A stretch of 64,000 nucleotides of DNA, from NCBI RefSeq assembly GCF_012030425.1, contig NZ_JAAUVN010000001.1:1922001-1986000 (forward strand), read 5' to 3'. How positions within the stretch are numbered: position 1 is the first letter of the stretch; each line of letters opens with the position of its first letter. The DNA is from Sphingobacterium sp. B16(2022) (GTDB lineage Bacteria > Bacteroidota > Bacteroidia > Sphingobacteriales > Sphingobacteriaceae). The notes beneath the pieces are model-generated. The model ran no database searches. It was not told the origin of the DNA and saw only the letters and a program-made list of their open reading frames with translations. The position numbers and the translations under genes were made by a program. Shown piece after piece: positions 35,518 to 45,104 of the stretch.

Positions 35518-37410
35518 ATGAATAAACTTATAATTTTGTTTTCAATCCTACTTTGTATGGTATTATCATCTAAAGTGGTAAATGCACAGCTGCAGCATCA
35601 TGATGTTCCAACACCTGCAATGGATCAATTGCTCAAAAAAATAGAAGGTGTACTCCAACAGGAACATATGCCGGGTTTGATGATTGCTATTATCAAAAAC
35701 GACAGCACATTATTTTCAGGTGGATTGGGATATGTCGATTTAGAGCAAAAAATAAAAGTTGATAGCACAACACGATTTCATCTTGCATCTGTGACAAAAT
35801 TTTTTGTTGCAATCGGGATCCAGAATCTAATAGCTGAGGGTAAACTGAAACTTAGCGATCGACTGCAGGCCATTGCTCCCGAAATCCCATACTCGAACAA
35901 ATGGGAGTCGACTCACCCTGTAAGACTTGTACATCTCCTGGAACACACAGCAGGTTTTGAAGATATTATGCTGAATAAGATGGTCAATATGACAGGAAAA
36001 CCGTTAAAGGGAATCAATGCCGTACAGGACCAAAAAAATTCGCTTACTTCCCGCTGGAAACCTGGTGAAAGGATGTCATATTCTAATCCAGGCTATAATG
36101 TTTTGGGGTACATCATTGAGAAAGTTTCCGATATTCCATGGAATGCATATATCCAACAGACACTGCTTAAACCTTTAGCAATGAATAGTACCTTGTTTGA
36201 TTTAAGTGGCGAAAGTCTACAGCACTATGCTAAGGGATATGATTTTAGGAATGGCAAGTATACACTACTTCCGCTTTATATACCTAGTAGCAACGGTGCT
36301 TCTAGTGCACTGGTATCGAACGCATCGGATATGACCAGATTTATGCGGTTCCTCCTGGATCCTGGTAAGAGTTACGCTGACGTTCTACTTCGTGAACATG
36401 ATTTTCTCGAAATGGAAAAAGTACACAGCACCTTGGCAAGCCAACACGGATTACAGACAGGATATGCCCTGGGTAATGATTTATTCCCGAATAATAAAAA
36501 AATAACTTTTAGAGGGCATAATGGTAAAGGTGAAGGTTTTAGCTCCTGGATATTTTTTAATAGAGAGGCCGGATTGGCATATACTATTTCTACCAATTGC
36601 AATACAAATTTATGGCCTGTATCGGAACTGATTGAAGATTTTTTAACTAAAAATATGGAGATTCCCAAAATACACACTGTAAAAATAGATCAGTCGAAGA
36701 TTGGACCTATGCTGGGATATTATCAATTTATGAACCCTAAAAATGAGCGCTGGGAGTTCTACAGAAGAATATTCGAAGGGATTAACCTGTTGGCCATTGA
36801 TAACGATAAACTTATAATTGATAAAGGAAATGGACAGGTAGACTCCTTGCTTCATATAGGGAATGGTCTTTTTCACTTGAAAGGTGATATAATTCCCTCA
36901 TTTGTTATCGGCCATGATAATGAGGGACACCCGTTCTTTCAAGGTTATGGTAACAGGTTTTATAGTAAAGCTTCTTATTTACCAATTTTATTGCAAAAGA
37001 TCCCTATTTACCTTGGCTTGATCGCTGCTTTGCTCTCCATAGTCTATACGATAATCGGAATTCCATTAGCATTTTTTAAAAAAATAAAATTCATAGATCT
37101 ATGCTTGGTGCTATTACCATCCCTGGGCATAGTCTCTTTCCTAATCTCCTATCGTATATTGGGGGTGACTGATGCGATTCACAAGGAACTTTATACGACC
37201 CTAAATAGCACAACTTTATCCATTTTCGCTGGTATGCTTTTTTTCGGAGTCAGTGTTGTGGTTGGCGCATACTTATTGTACAAACGCTGGTCACAGCTAG
37301 GTAGAAAATGGATAAAATTTACCTTGGCTTTCAACATCATATTCTTGTTGTATCTGGCGGTACTATTTTCAATACATGGCTGGATTGGAATTCCGATCTG
37401 GAGCATGTAG
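35518..37410 (+). CDS. Membrane-anchored serine hydrolase (beta-lactamase fold) with C-terminal membrane domain
   Basis: The 630-aa protein has a signal peptide (about 1-24), a class C beta-lactamase/PBP4-like domain (SVTKFF for Ser-x-x-Lys, YSNPGY for Tyr-x-Asn, GHNGKGEG for the third motif), a linker, and four membrane segments in the last ~150 residues. Bacteroidota proteins of this build are usually called serine hydrolases of unknown substrate. It heads a four-gene plus-strand run with an AraC regulator, a secreted DUF protein and a secreted ThuA/DUF4350-like protein. Confidence 0.9.
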   Translation: MNKLIILFSILLCMVLSSKVVNAQLQHHDVPTPAMDQLLKKIEGVLQQEHMPGLMIAIIKNDSTLFSGGLGYVDLEQKIKVDSTTRFHLASVTKFFVAIGIQNLIAEGKLKLSDRLQAIAPEIPYSNKWESTHPVRLVHLLEHTAGFEDIMLNKMVNMTGKPLKGINAVQDQKNSLTSRWKPGERMSYSNPGYNVLGYIIEKVSDIPWNAYIQQTLLKPLAMNSTLFDLSGESLQHYAKGYDFRNGKYTLLPLYIPSSNGASSALVSNASDMTRFMRFLLDPGKSYADVLLREHDFLEMEKVHSTLASQHGLQTGYALGNDLFPNNKKITFRGHNGKGEGFSSWIFFNREAGLAYTISTNCNTNLWPVSELIEDFLTKNMEIPKIHTVKIDQSKIGPMLGYYQFMNPKNERWEFYRRIFEGINLLAIDNDKLIIDKGNGQVDSLLHIGNGLFHLKGDIIPSFVIGHDNEGHPFFQGYGNRFYSKASYLPILLQKIPIYLGLIAALLSIVYTIIGIPLAFFKKIKFIDLCLVLLPSLGIVSFLISYRILGVTDAIHKELYTTLNSTTLSIFAGMLFFGVSVVVGAYLLYKRWSQLGRKWIKFTLAFNIIFLLYLAVLFSIHGWIGIPIWSM

Positions 37411-37464
37411 ATTTTAATTTTCGTGGAAATATCATAAATTTATGAAAACAATCTAAAAAATCTG

Positions 37465-38580
37465 ATGGCTGAAATAAATACCTTATCTTCTTTCAATGCC
37501 TTTTCAGCTGGAGCATTATGGCTATTAGGATCCCTGCTTTTTATCGGGTTTGATAAAGTGAATATCCGAGCTAACCGATGGCTCGGGGCATTTTATGGTA
37601 TCCTGGCATGCAATTTTACCCAACTTTTCCTTGAAGAGTTTAGAATTGGAGGCAGCTTGCTTATTCATCTAATGGAACTGCCTAGATGGGCTATGCTCCC
37701 CTGTCTATATATGGCGGTACATCATTATGTATCGCCTTCTTTAAATAAAAAGGAATGGTTTCTTCATTTCCTTCCTTTCCTTCTTTTCCTTCTGTTTTCT
37801 TTTGTCTACTTAATGCCACACCTCTTTAATCAGGAATATGATCTGCCTATATTACCACCTTGGATTGGGTTTATCATCCGGTATTTTTTCTTCGTCCAGA
37901 TGATTTATTATTGGATCGCTTGTTTTTCTCTGCTCCGTCGTCATCAAAGGAACTTAAAAATGTTGGCTTCGTTTACCGATAAGATAGATCTGAAATGGCT
38001 GAGCTATCTGTTGCTTTCCGTGCTTTTCATGATTCTTATCCGTATAGTGAGTATGTCCAACGTTAACGTAACTTATTATTCCCCGATACTATATTTTTTG
38101 GGTATAATCATTTTGGCATATGCAACACTTACTCAAAAATCAATTTATGCTTTAGAAACGTATCAGCCTGCGGAAAAAGAGGAAATGATACCAAAAAAAA
38201 TAAGCAATGAACGGCTTACTATAGAGCAGGTTGAAGAACTCAAATCTATCGTGATGCGAAAAACAGTCGGCGAAAAACTATATCTCGATCCAAGCCTGAC
38301 ACTTTCAGTGCTTTCAGGGAAAATAGGCATCAGCACACATGAACTTTCCTATATTCTTAATAATGGGATTGGAAAGAATTTTTATCAGTTTATAAATGAG
38401 TTACGGACGGAAGAGGCAAAATCACTTTTATTATCGGAAGACACCAAGCATTTGGATATGTTCGGTGTTGCTATCAGAGCTGGATTTAACTCCAAAACGA
38501 CATTTTATACCACCTTTAAAAAAGCTACTGGCCTCACTCCAAAGGAGTACATTAAAGCAAATTCAGACGCTTCCAGATAG
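37465..38580 (+). CDS. Membrane-bound AraC-family regulator
   Basis: The 371-aa protein has seven or so membrane helices in residues 10-230 and an AraC-type helix-turn-helix at the C-terminus (LSVLSGKIGISTHELSYILN and FGVAIRAGFNSKTTFYTTF). This 7TM-AraC build is common in Bacteroidota and lets a membrane signal act on nearby promoters. It lies 54 bases after the membrane serine hydrolase gene, so it may sense the product of that enzyme. Confidence 0.9.
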   Translation: MAEINTLSSFNAFSAGALWLLGSLLFIGFDKVNIRANRWLGAFYGILACNFTQLFLEEFRIGGSLLIHLMELPRWAMLPCLYMAVHHYVSPSLNKKEWFLHFLPFLLFLLFSFVYLMPHLFNQEYDLPILPPWIGFIIRYFFFVQMIYYWIACFSLLRRHQRNLKMLASFTDKIDLKWLSYLLLSVLFMILIRIVSMSNVNVTYYSPILYFLGIIILAYATLTQKSIYALETYQPAEKEEMIPKKISNERLTIEQVEELKSIVMRKTVGEKLYLDPSLTLSVLSGKIGISTHELSYILNNGIGKNFYQFINELRTEEAKSLLLSEDTKHLDMFGVAIRAGFNSKTTFYTTFKKATGLTPKEYIKANSDASR

Positions 38581-38657
38581 CAATTATGTTCACCTGTATC
38601 CATCCGAACTGCTTCTGAACAACAAAGGATTATCATTGCTTCATAAAAAAAACAATT

Positions 38658-39344
38658 ATGAAAACAATGAAATTATTCAAATCTGCAACTACCTCAAAAA
38701 TCTGTGTAATTGTAGCGAATCTCTTATTTGGAAGCACATCCCTTTCAACTCACTGTTTTGCGCAGCATTCAGGTGGTATTGTACAGGAAGAGAGTCGACA
38801 ATCTAAAACGGTACCCTTGGATCAGCTGTTAGGGTACTACCAGCTTCCTAATAAGATTGCTTTTATTGAGTTTGCACTTAAAGACGAGCTTCTTTTTGCC
38901 AAACAATTATGGGATAACAAAGAATACCAACTGATCCGGATTAATGAAACGAATTTCGAGTCAAAAGAGGAAGGTCACAAAATTGAATTCCTAAAAGACA
39001 GCTCTGGTCATTTTAATCATGCGAAGATACTGGGAAGGATAACGATGACAAAAGTAGGATTTGATCCAAAAAAAACTAAACAGTTATCTGTCGAACAACT
39101 TGGACGACTAGAAGGGAATTACACCTTGAATGATGACAATAATCTTAAGATAAATATCCGTTCTTCGGGAAGCGGATTGATGCTAAAGCAACTATGGGAT
39201 AATAAAGAGATTGCGTTTACGCCCCGGTCCGAAACTTTTTTCTTGAATGATGACGGCACCTTCCCGCTTACGTTTTTATTGAGCGAAGGTGAAGCTATGC
39301 AGGTCACTTGTTTTGAAAATGATATATGGATAAAAGTAAAATAG
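38658..39344 (+). CDS. Secreted protein with two copies of a serine-hydrolase-associated beta domain
   Basis: The 228-aa protein has a signal peptide (about 1-35) and then two similar beta-rich halves. Each starts with a LLGYYQL / LEGNYTL strand and contains KQLWDNKE (KQLWDNKEYQL and KQLWDNKEIAF). Such domains are usually fused to the C-terminus of beta-lactamase-fold hydrolases. Here they form a separate protein two genes downstream of such a hydrolase, so a partner role is likely. Confidence 0.65.
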   Translation: MKTMKLFKSATTSKICVIVANLLFGSTSLSTHCFAQHSGGIVQEESRQSKTVPLDQLLGYYQLPNKIAFIEFALKDELLFAKQLWDNKEYQLIRINETNFESKEEGHKIEFLKDSSGHFNHAKILGRITMTKVGFDPKKTKQLSVEQLGRLEGNYTLNDDNNLKINIRSSGSGLMLKQLWDNKEIAFTPRSETFFLNDDGTFPLTFLLSEGEAMQVTCFENDIWIKVK

Positions 39345-39347
39345 GTC

Positions 39348-40277
39348 ATGATGATCAACCGAAGGTTTTTTAAGTTCTTTTCTATTTGGTGTTTGCTTGC
39401 CATTGGGACAAATCCTGCGGATGCGCAACAGGTGTCAGACGAAAATTTTAACTATCCAATTTCCACTCCTACATACACGAAAGGAAATGGTCCTTTGCTA
39501 TTATTTGATGAGGCGCATAATAATGCATCGACGTTGAAAGGCGCCTACGCTGCGTTCAGCAAGTTGCTCCGAGATGATGGTTATAAGGTGGTGAGCAACA
39601 CAGAAAAAATAAGCTGGGAGCTTTTAAAAAAAGCAAAGATCTACGTAACAGTGAATGCAATGTACGATTTGGAAGATTGGAACCTACCTGCAAGATCAGC
39701 TTTCTCTACAAAAGAGATGGATGAACTGTCAACATGGGTTGCAGCTGGAGGAAGTTTGTTCCTCGTAACGGATCATATGCCGTGTGGCGCTTCTGTCCAT
39801 GATCTGGCAGGGAGATTTGGAATAAACATAATCAATGGTTTCGCACTTAGAAAGGATGGCTTACCGGAAGTGTTTTCAAAGGAAAGAAAGACACTTATCT
39901 CAAATCAGATTACCAGCTCTCCTGGCGAAGAGATCGACAGCATCATGTGCTGGGGAGGAACGGGGTTTATAGTTCCTTCACACGCTCATGTTATTTCTGC
40001 ATTGGGAGATGACTACAATATTTATCTTCCGAGCAATGTTTCTCAAATAAAAAGACCGCTGCCGGACACGATTCCTTATATCTCAGGAAGAGGCTTAGTG
40101 AACGGTGCATATCTAAAATACGGCAAGGGCAGAGTTGTCATATTTGGAGATGGAGCTCCATTTTCTGCACAACTCCAAGGTATTAAAAGTGAGAAAAGAG
40201 GGATGAACCATCCTAGTGCCACACAAAATGCGCAGTTCCTGCTCAATATTATACATTGGTTGGATTGCAAATTTTAG
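39348..40277 (+). CDS. Secreted DUF4350/ThuA-like protein
   Basis: The 309-aa protein has a signal peptide (about 1-26, ending DAQQ). A GATase-like alpha/beta domain follows: LLFDEAHNNASTLKGAYAAF, a middle AAGGSLFLVTDHMPCGA, and a late KYGKGRVVIFGDGAPFSAQ. These match DUF4350-like domains that bind rather than hydrolyse sugars or peptides. It starts 3 bases after the previous gene and ends the four-gene run. Confidence 0.7.
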   Translation: MMINRRFFKFFSIWCLLAIGTNPADAQQVSDENFNYPISTPTYTKGNGPLLLFDEAHNNASTLKGAYAAFSKLLRDDGYKVVSNTEKISWELLKKAKIYVTVNAMYDLEDWNLPARSAFSTKEMDELSTWVAAGGSLFLVTDHMPCGASVHDLAGRFGINIINGFALRKDGLPEVFSKERKTLISNQITSSPGEEIDSIMCWGGTGFIVPSHAHVISALGDDYNIYLPSNVSQIKRPLPDTIPYISGRGLVNGAYLKYGKGRVVIFGDGAPFSAQLQGIKSEKRGMNHPSATQNAQFLLNIIHWLDCKF

Positions 40278-40380
40278 GAATATATTGAAAACCTGTCCGA
40301 GACATCACCTACTTACAAAGTCTGCGATGTTTCGGATAACTTTTATGAAGACGTAAAATTGGAAAAAGTATACTTTTGGT

Positions 40381-40447
40381 AGACATTTCCCAAAGTCTTC
40401 CCGAACAGCGTGCGTATAAGTAGCGAAGCTGACTGCTATGATATTTA
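40381..40447. repeat. Interspersed repeat, copy 3 (3' part only)
   Basis: The block from AGACATTTCCC to ACTGCTATGATATTTA matches the right ends of the copies at 11.6 and 35.2 kb. The left half with the inverted repeat is missing. Confidence 0.7.
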
Positions 40448-40539
40448 ATCTGACTTCCCGAAAAGGTCTGCTTAAAGAAGAAAAGAAAATCTTATATTAT
40501 TTTTATCTTTAACAAGAAGATTATAACCAATTTAAAGAA

Positions 40540-40703
40540 ATGGAAGATTTACAGGACAAAGTTTGGTATGCATGCTATGGCTCTAATCTTTTGTGAGAGC
40601 ACTTTCTTTGCTACATAATAGGTGGACCACCGGCAGGTGCAAAAACGGTATATGCTGGATGTCTTGATAAAACAATACCCTCTGAAAGTGAAGATATATA
40701 TTA
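40540..40703 (+). pseudogene. 5' fragment of the GGCT-like gene with a stop codon
   Basis: ATG 40540 opens DKVWYACYGSNLL, identical to the start of the gene at 52232, but a TGA follows at once. The homology fades at ~40703 after PSESEDIY. The upstream ~75 bases are also shared with 52232's upstream region, so the whole 5' segment was copied. Confidence 0.85.
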
Positions 40704-40834
40704 ACTGTTAGCTTTTTAATACGGTACAAACTGAAATGGTCTACCATAGAAAACTTCTAGATCAGCAGTCTGCAAAACTGCGTAGTTTAGCGTTATATTT
40801 CTCGTGTGCTAACGGGGGAATCCATTTCTAACAA

Positions 40835-41143
40835 CTAATCTGCTAAGCTAATAGCTACTTGTAATTGCGGATATTCATCACTTACTTCATGAACATGATC
40901 AATACTAGTGAGTGATATATTGTCGTTAAACACTTCAAATTTTAGTATGAAATTGTCTTTTTTGTTGTAAAGTAATCCATGCTCTTTCCCTTCAGCATCT
41001 TCATAGTAACCGACTAATAGCGTCCTTTCTAAATTAATGTTGTTTGATATCATTAAATTTTTCAAATCAAGCCATTCATTATTTAGTAATGCTGTTAATT
41101 CTTCTATTTCTAATTTATAATCCTGGAATTCTTCCGTGGTCAT
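40835..41143 (-). CDS. Small acidic protein, unrecognised (immunity-like)
   Basis: The 102-aa cytoplasmic protein is acidic, with a helical first half (DYKLEIEELTALLNNEWLDL) and a strand-rich second half (GLLYNKKDNFILKFEVF). It has no signal or membrane segment. I do not recognise the family. Size, acidity and position next to a WGR-like gene and Rpn genes are like orphan toxin-immunity genes. Confidence 0.5.
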   Translation of the reverse strand: MTTEEFQDYKLEIEELTALLNNEWLDLKNLMISNNINLERTLLVGYYEDAEGKEHGLLYNKKDNFILKFEVFNDNISLTSIDHVHEVSDEYPQLQVAISLAD

Positions 41144-41319
41144 TTTTATGGTTAATAAAGGTTTATAGGATCTTAATGTACTGTTTAAAATAAAATTGTT
41201 GTTTATAAATTCCTGTCAAAAGCCTTGTTTAATTTATGTTTTATTTTGCGTTAAACTGCTTTTGAAAATCAAGTCTGGAAGCGACTGTTTGAAATCAATC
41301 TCTTGTAAGGCTAACTTTT

Positions 41320-41868
41320 TCATAGTTCAAAATTATCTACTTTTTTGTGTGAAAACTTCAGCGTATAATTTATCTCTCCTACTTTTTTTGTTGCAATTTG
41401 TGCTTGATTAAGGTCAAGTCGATAATCTTTGAGACAGGTTTTGATACTGCTAACCGCTTTTTCACTGTCTACAACCTTACAAAAAATATTTAATTTCTTT
41501 TGTCCCATATCAAAACCATCCACATCGCCTACTCCATTCCAGCCTAGATGGTCTTTTAGATATTCTTGCACCTTGTCTTTAAGCCATAAATCTCTTTTAT
41601 TTCCTAATTCACTCTTTAAAGGAAACTGAACAACAACCCAATGATGATTGTCTTCATCGATTTGATAATAGCTATTACTTTCACAGTCTTTACAGAACTT
41701 ATCTACAAAATCGTCATTTGCATTTTTCGTTTCAATCGGTATCTCTTCTACTTTTCCTTTATAACCAACTTTTCCATAGTGAACAATGGCTACTTTTCTC
41801 TTTTCGTCAAACCAAGTTTCTTTGTAAAGTAGTTGTTCTTTATCGTCAGCTTTATAATATTTTATCAT
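41320..41868 (-). CDS. WGR-like domain protein
   Basis: The 182-aa protein is taken from ATG 41868; a longer frame to 41943 reads back through the neighbouring terminator. It starts with strands and a VHYGKVGYKGK stretch resembling the 'GR.G..G' core of WGR domains, which bind nucleic acids in some proteins. The C-terminal half (LNIFCKVVDSEKAVSSIKTCL) looks like small immunity proteins. The function is unknown. It is next to and downstream of the Rpn gene at 41977 on the same strand. Confidence 0.5.
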   Translation of the reverse strand: MIKYYKADDKEQLLYKETWFDEKRKVAIVHYGKVGYKGKVEEIPIETKNANDDFVDKFCKDCESNSYYQIDEDNHHWVVVQFPLKSELGNKRDLWLKDKVQEYLKDHLGWNGVGDVDGFDMGQKKLNIFCKVVDSEKAVSSIKTCLKDYRLDLNQAQIATKKVGEINYTLKFSHKKVDNFEL

Positions 41869-41921
41869 GGTAAGTTCACCGAAACTGTAACAAACAAAGG
41901 ATGAATAAAATGTAAAAATGC

Positions 41922-41954
41922 CACAAAAAAACCGCTTGGTCATCCCAAACGGTT
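41922..41954 (-). terminator. Rpn gene terminator, copy B1
   Basis: AACCG.TTGG-type hairpin plus T run immediately after the Rpn stop at 41977. Confidence 0.75.
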
Positions 41955-41976
41955 CTGTATATTTTAGAATAATGTT

Positions 41977-42909
41977 CTATTTCAGTTTATCGATCTCCTC
42001 TATGGAAAGTCCGGTACCCTTAGCGATTTGCTCTACAGGTAAACCCATCTCTTTCAGCTTTAGAGCTGTTTCAATGGCTTTTTTATGCTCGCCTTCTGCA
42101 ATACCCCCTGCTTTAGCTGCTATTGACGCTTTCTTAGTTTCTCTTTTAGCTTCTCTCAATTGCTTTTCTAGTCCTTCAACTTGTTCCTGTTGATACATCC
42201 GCACTGCTTCAGCATCCCACTTGCGTTTTAAACTAATATCATACATAGTTCTTTCCTCCTTTGTCAATTTTGCGTAGCTGGCCAACTGAAAGAACCGTTG
42301 AAATACGGCCGAATTCATAATCCGTGGCAAAGTCCTCAACGTTGACATATTCTTAAGCATAAAGAATACTTTGTCTAGTTCGTCTTCAACCTCAACTTCG
42401 CTTTTAACAAAGTTAATCAATTCGAGGTAAATAAACCCTAAACCTTCGTAGAAAATTTGTCCTGAATCTCTATGACACAGGCAGGTATCGTGAAAATATG
42501 TTTTATGATCACCTCCTGGCATATGAAAACCATCCATCAGTACAATGGTGTAGACTTCGGGAATGGCATACCCCCAGGCTTTGCGGTTTCCATTGGGTGC
42601 TGTGTCTGAAATGACCTTGCTTGCATAATACAGCATACGTTGCTTCAGGTTGGTCTGTGTACTGGTCTGCATCTCGATGATGATCTCCTCCCCTGTACTG
42701 GTTTGGACTACAAGATCAAAAATAACTTTACCGATCTCTTCGGTCGCTCCAATACGCTCGGTATCCCGATAAGTAAGATCTGTGATGGTCTTGCGACCGC
42801 GAAAGATGATGTTTAGAAAGTTGATCAGGTTGACCTTGTCTCCGAATAACCGCTTGAATCCTTCATCGGTGGTTGGATCAATAAATACGGGTTCTACATG
42901 TGCTAACAT
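41977..42909 (-). CDS. Rpn-family recombination-promoting nuclease / putative transposase (PD-(D/E)XK)
   Basis: The 310-aa protein has the PDDEXK_2 start FIDPTTDEGFKRLFGDKVNL, a catalytic core VIFDL…IIIEMQTS (Asp, then Glu-x-Gln), a helical middle, a Lys/Glu-rich coiled coil (about 235-280) and the tail MGLPVEQIAKGTGLSIEEID. Rpn proteins are endonucleases that raise RecA-independent recombination in E. coli. It follows an NTF2-like gene (199-base gap) and ends at the common terminator. It is one of the two apparently intact Rpn genes in the window. Confidence 0.88.
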   Translation of the reverse strand: MLAHVEPVFIDPTTDEGFKRLFGDKVNLINFLNIIFRGRKTITDLTYRDTERIGATEEIGKVIFDLVVQTSTGEEIIIEMQTSTQTNLKQRMLYYASKVISDTAPNGNRKAWGYAIPEVYTIVLMDGFHMPGGDHKTYFHDTCLCHRDSGQIFYEGLGFIYLELINFVKSEVEVEDELDKVFFMLKNMSTLRTLPRIMNSAVFQRFFQLASYAKLTKEERTMYDISLKRKWDAEAVRMYQQEQVEGLEKQLREAKRETKKASIAAKAGGIAEGEHKKAIETALKLKEMGLPVEQIAKGTGLSIEEIDKLK

Positions 42910-43055
42910 AATTTTAGGATTTATTTAAATAATTAATTACATAAATCAAATATGATAAAAACTAAAAATATTAGTCGGTTATTAAACGTTTGTAGTCGTT
43001 TGTTGTCGGCTAGCACAACTTGGAGCAATCTTTTTAAAGATACAATAGAAAAAGA

Positions 43056-43081
43056 AAAGCCATATCTCACGATGTGGCTTT
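43056..43081 (-). terminator. NTF2-like gene terminator, copy B
   Basis: Same hairpin as at 30632-30657, with compensating changes in the stem. Confidence 0.75.
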
Positions 43082-43108
43082 AACTAAACATATGGATTTA
43101 AACTTAAC

Positions 43109-43558
43109 TTACTTATACGTGTTGATGGATTGGGATACTTTCCAGTTGCCACCATCATTGACCAATGTGATTAAATCGGTTTTAGTAAAACCTTCAAACT
43201 GTTGGGTTACTTTTGCAACCATATAGTCACTGGATTGCTCAACAATGATTGTGCTTGTTTTACAATTTAACTGCTCGCCTTTTTGCTTTTTCAAGAATGA
43301 AATAATTTCTGAACGGCTGTTGGTCTTATCTTCTGATGCATGAACTTTCTGTTTAAAATCTGAAGTGAACAACTGCTCTACTCCTGCCGACTGTCCCTCG
43401 GTTATAACTGCTACGTAATGATCAATGGCTAGGTCTGCTGTGGATAGATTGACTACTGCTTTTTTAGAGTTATCACCTACTGGTTTGCCTGCTGCCATCG
43501 TAAATGTTGATACTGCGATCAAGGCTGCTGCTGCGAATGTTTTTGCTAAAGTTTTCAT
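43109..43558 (-). CDS. Secreted NTF2-like protein, copy B
   Basis: The 149-aa protein is nearly identical to copy A: signal peptide 1-22 and one NTF2-like domain with STADLAIDHYVAV and DLITLVNDGGNWKVS. Its -7 box TACTTTTG is at 43606-43613 on the minus strand. It lies between two intact Rpn genes of different N-terminal type, the best preserved example of the alternating order. The ligand and role are unknown. Confidence 0.82.
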   Translation of the reverse strand: MKTLAKTFAAAALIAVSTFTMAAGKPVGDNSKKAVVNLSTADLAIDHYVAVITEGQSAGVEQLFTSDFKQKVHASEDKTNSRSEIISFLKKQKGEQLNCKTSTIIVEQSSDYMVAKVTQQFEGFTKTDLITLVNDGGNWKVSQSINTYK

Positions 43559-43751
43559 AATATCTTTATGTTATATTGTTAGTTTATTGTTCTTAATTGT
43601 TGATTCAAAAGTAGGGTGTAAATCGTTCCTACCCTATGGCAATTAGACTAAACGAACTAAAAACTCGGTAAATGGTGGAAATGGGTAGGTGAAGTGGCTG
43701 AACCTGGAATGGGGTTATTCTGCTGTCGCCCACTTGTCAATAACAAAGGCA

Positions 43752-43782
43752 CAAAAAAACCGCTTGGTCATCCCAAACGGTT
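43752..43782 (-). terminator. Rpn gene terminator, copy B2
   Basis: AACCG.TTGG-type hairpin plus T run, 20 bases past the Rpn stop at 43805. Confidence 0.75.
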
Positions 43783-43804
43783 CTATATATTTTAAAAATA
43801 TGTT

Positions 43805-44725
43805 CTATTTCAGTTTTTCGATCTCTTCTATGGAAAGTCCGGTACCCTTAGCAATATCTGCTACAGGTAAACCCATTTTCTTAAATTCTAATGCAATAGC
43901 ACGCTTTTCAGCCTTAAGCTTAGCACGCTCTTCTAAACGACCCTTCTCAATGCCTTCTTTTTCTGCCTTATCTAATAGATATTCTTGAGTGCCCATTATA
44001 TTACTCCTTCCTAATTTTTTTTTAATTTCTGACTCAAATATAGTTAAACTCCCCTGATTTTCAAAGCCTACGTAATACGTTAAAAAATTATAGAGACCCT
44101 GACGCGTACTCTTATCCATTTTACGACTCATCATCTGTTCATAAAGATCATGCTTAATATCTTTCAACTTATCATCACTGATATTTTTATTCGTGATAGC
44201 CAATAATGTAGTTAAAACTACGACTGAAAAGGGATTACTATTTGAACGTAATGCTACCTCATCTTGATGTAAAACCTTATAACTATTAAAGCGGTAATGG
44301 AGAATAGTGCCCATAAACTCCTTAATATAAGCAGATGGATGATAACTTCGGCTATCGTCGGTAAGGATAGCAATGGCACAAATTGGAACTTGATACTTAT
44401 CGGATATTTTATAGTAATACCGAAACATGCGCTCTGCAAGATCTCCCTTGCCTCGACTGGACTGTACCTCAATATGGCATAGCACAAACTGCTCACCGCC
44501 GTCTTTCAAATAGACTTTGACCAACTTATCTACAAAACGCACACCCTTGCCGTTGGGTTCTGGAGGGAATAAAGACTCAAACTCTTTATCTAAATAATCA
44601 AAAGGTTTACTCAGATCGAATATACCTGCTGCATCTTCAAAGAAAAACTCTAAAAAATGTGCAAAAGTCTGTTCTAAAATAGACTTCCATAGCTGATCAT
44701 CAACGCGGCTGGAAGATTTACTCAT
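43805..44725 (-). CDS. Rpn-like nuclease/transposase family protein, second N-terminal type
   Basis: The 306-aa protein belongs to a second Rpn-related subgroup. It starts SILEQTFAHFLEFFFED, contains LCHIEVQSSRGKGDLAERMF (ExQ motif typical of this transposase-like PD-(D/E)XK group) and TYYVGF. It ends with the coiled coil and tail MGLPVADIAKGTGLSIEEIE seen also in the other Rpn type. Thus the N-terminal domains differ but the tails are nearly the same. Its start region is copied at 59371-59613. Confidence 0.82.
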   Translation of the reverse strand: MSKSSSRVDDQLWKSILEQTFAHFLEFFFEDAAGIFDLSKPFDYLDKEFESLFPPEPNGKGVRFVDKLVKVYLKDGGEQFVLCHIEVQSSRGKGDLAERMFRYYYKISDKYQVPICAIAILTDDSRSYHPSAYIKEFMGTILHYRFNSYKVLHQDEVALRSNSNPFSVVVLTTLLAITNKNISDDKLKDIKHDLYEQMMSRKMDKSTRQGLYNFLTYYVGFENQGSLTIFESEIKKKLGRSNIMGTQEYLLDKAEKEGIEKGRLEERAKLKAEKRAIALEFKKMGLPVADIAKGTGLSIEEIEKLK

Positions 44726-45104
44726 AATAAACTATTTATAATAAGGTTACTAGAATAAAGATACAAAATAAAGAATAGTAAAACTAATATTTTTAGTAAT
44801 CAAGTTTAATTACTTACTAATTTGTACCACACAAAATGATCCTACAAAAGTAATTTGATAACTATCATTTCTTTTATACTCCTGACATAAAGCGTCACTT
44901 TTCAAGTATAAATTTGCGTCATTAATTAATTTTTAAAAGAAACCGTTTGGAGTGGGAAATAAGAAAGGCCTTCTGCTTCAAGGCAGAGGGCCTTTTTTGA
45001 ATAGCTCTGGTAAACTACGTGACTACTTATCAAAAAAAATCAAATTTAGCTGTGCTATTTTAAATTTCAAATTAAACATAATTCTCTGGATCCTATGGTT
45101 TACA
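44726..45104. other. Intergenic region shared with 59.4-59.6 kb
   Basis: The part 44726-44940 resembles 59440-59613, including a TAAATTTG -7-like box on the plus strand, but here no gene follows it. The rest contains the terminator at 44964-44998 and otherwise nothing seen. Confidence 0.6.
44964..44998. terminator. Terminator downstream of lysS
   Basis: A 13-bp stem with one wobble (44964-44976 with 44984-44996) and T/A runs on both sides. It can stop lysS transcripts on the minus strand. Confidence 0.8.

Noticed and set aside
41869..41943. N-terminal extension of the WGR-like protein
   Set aside because: It is read through the Rpn terminator hairpin; ATG 41868 is the natural start.
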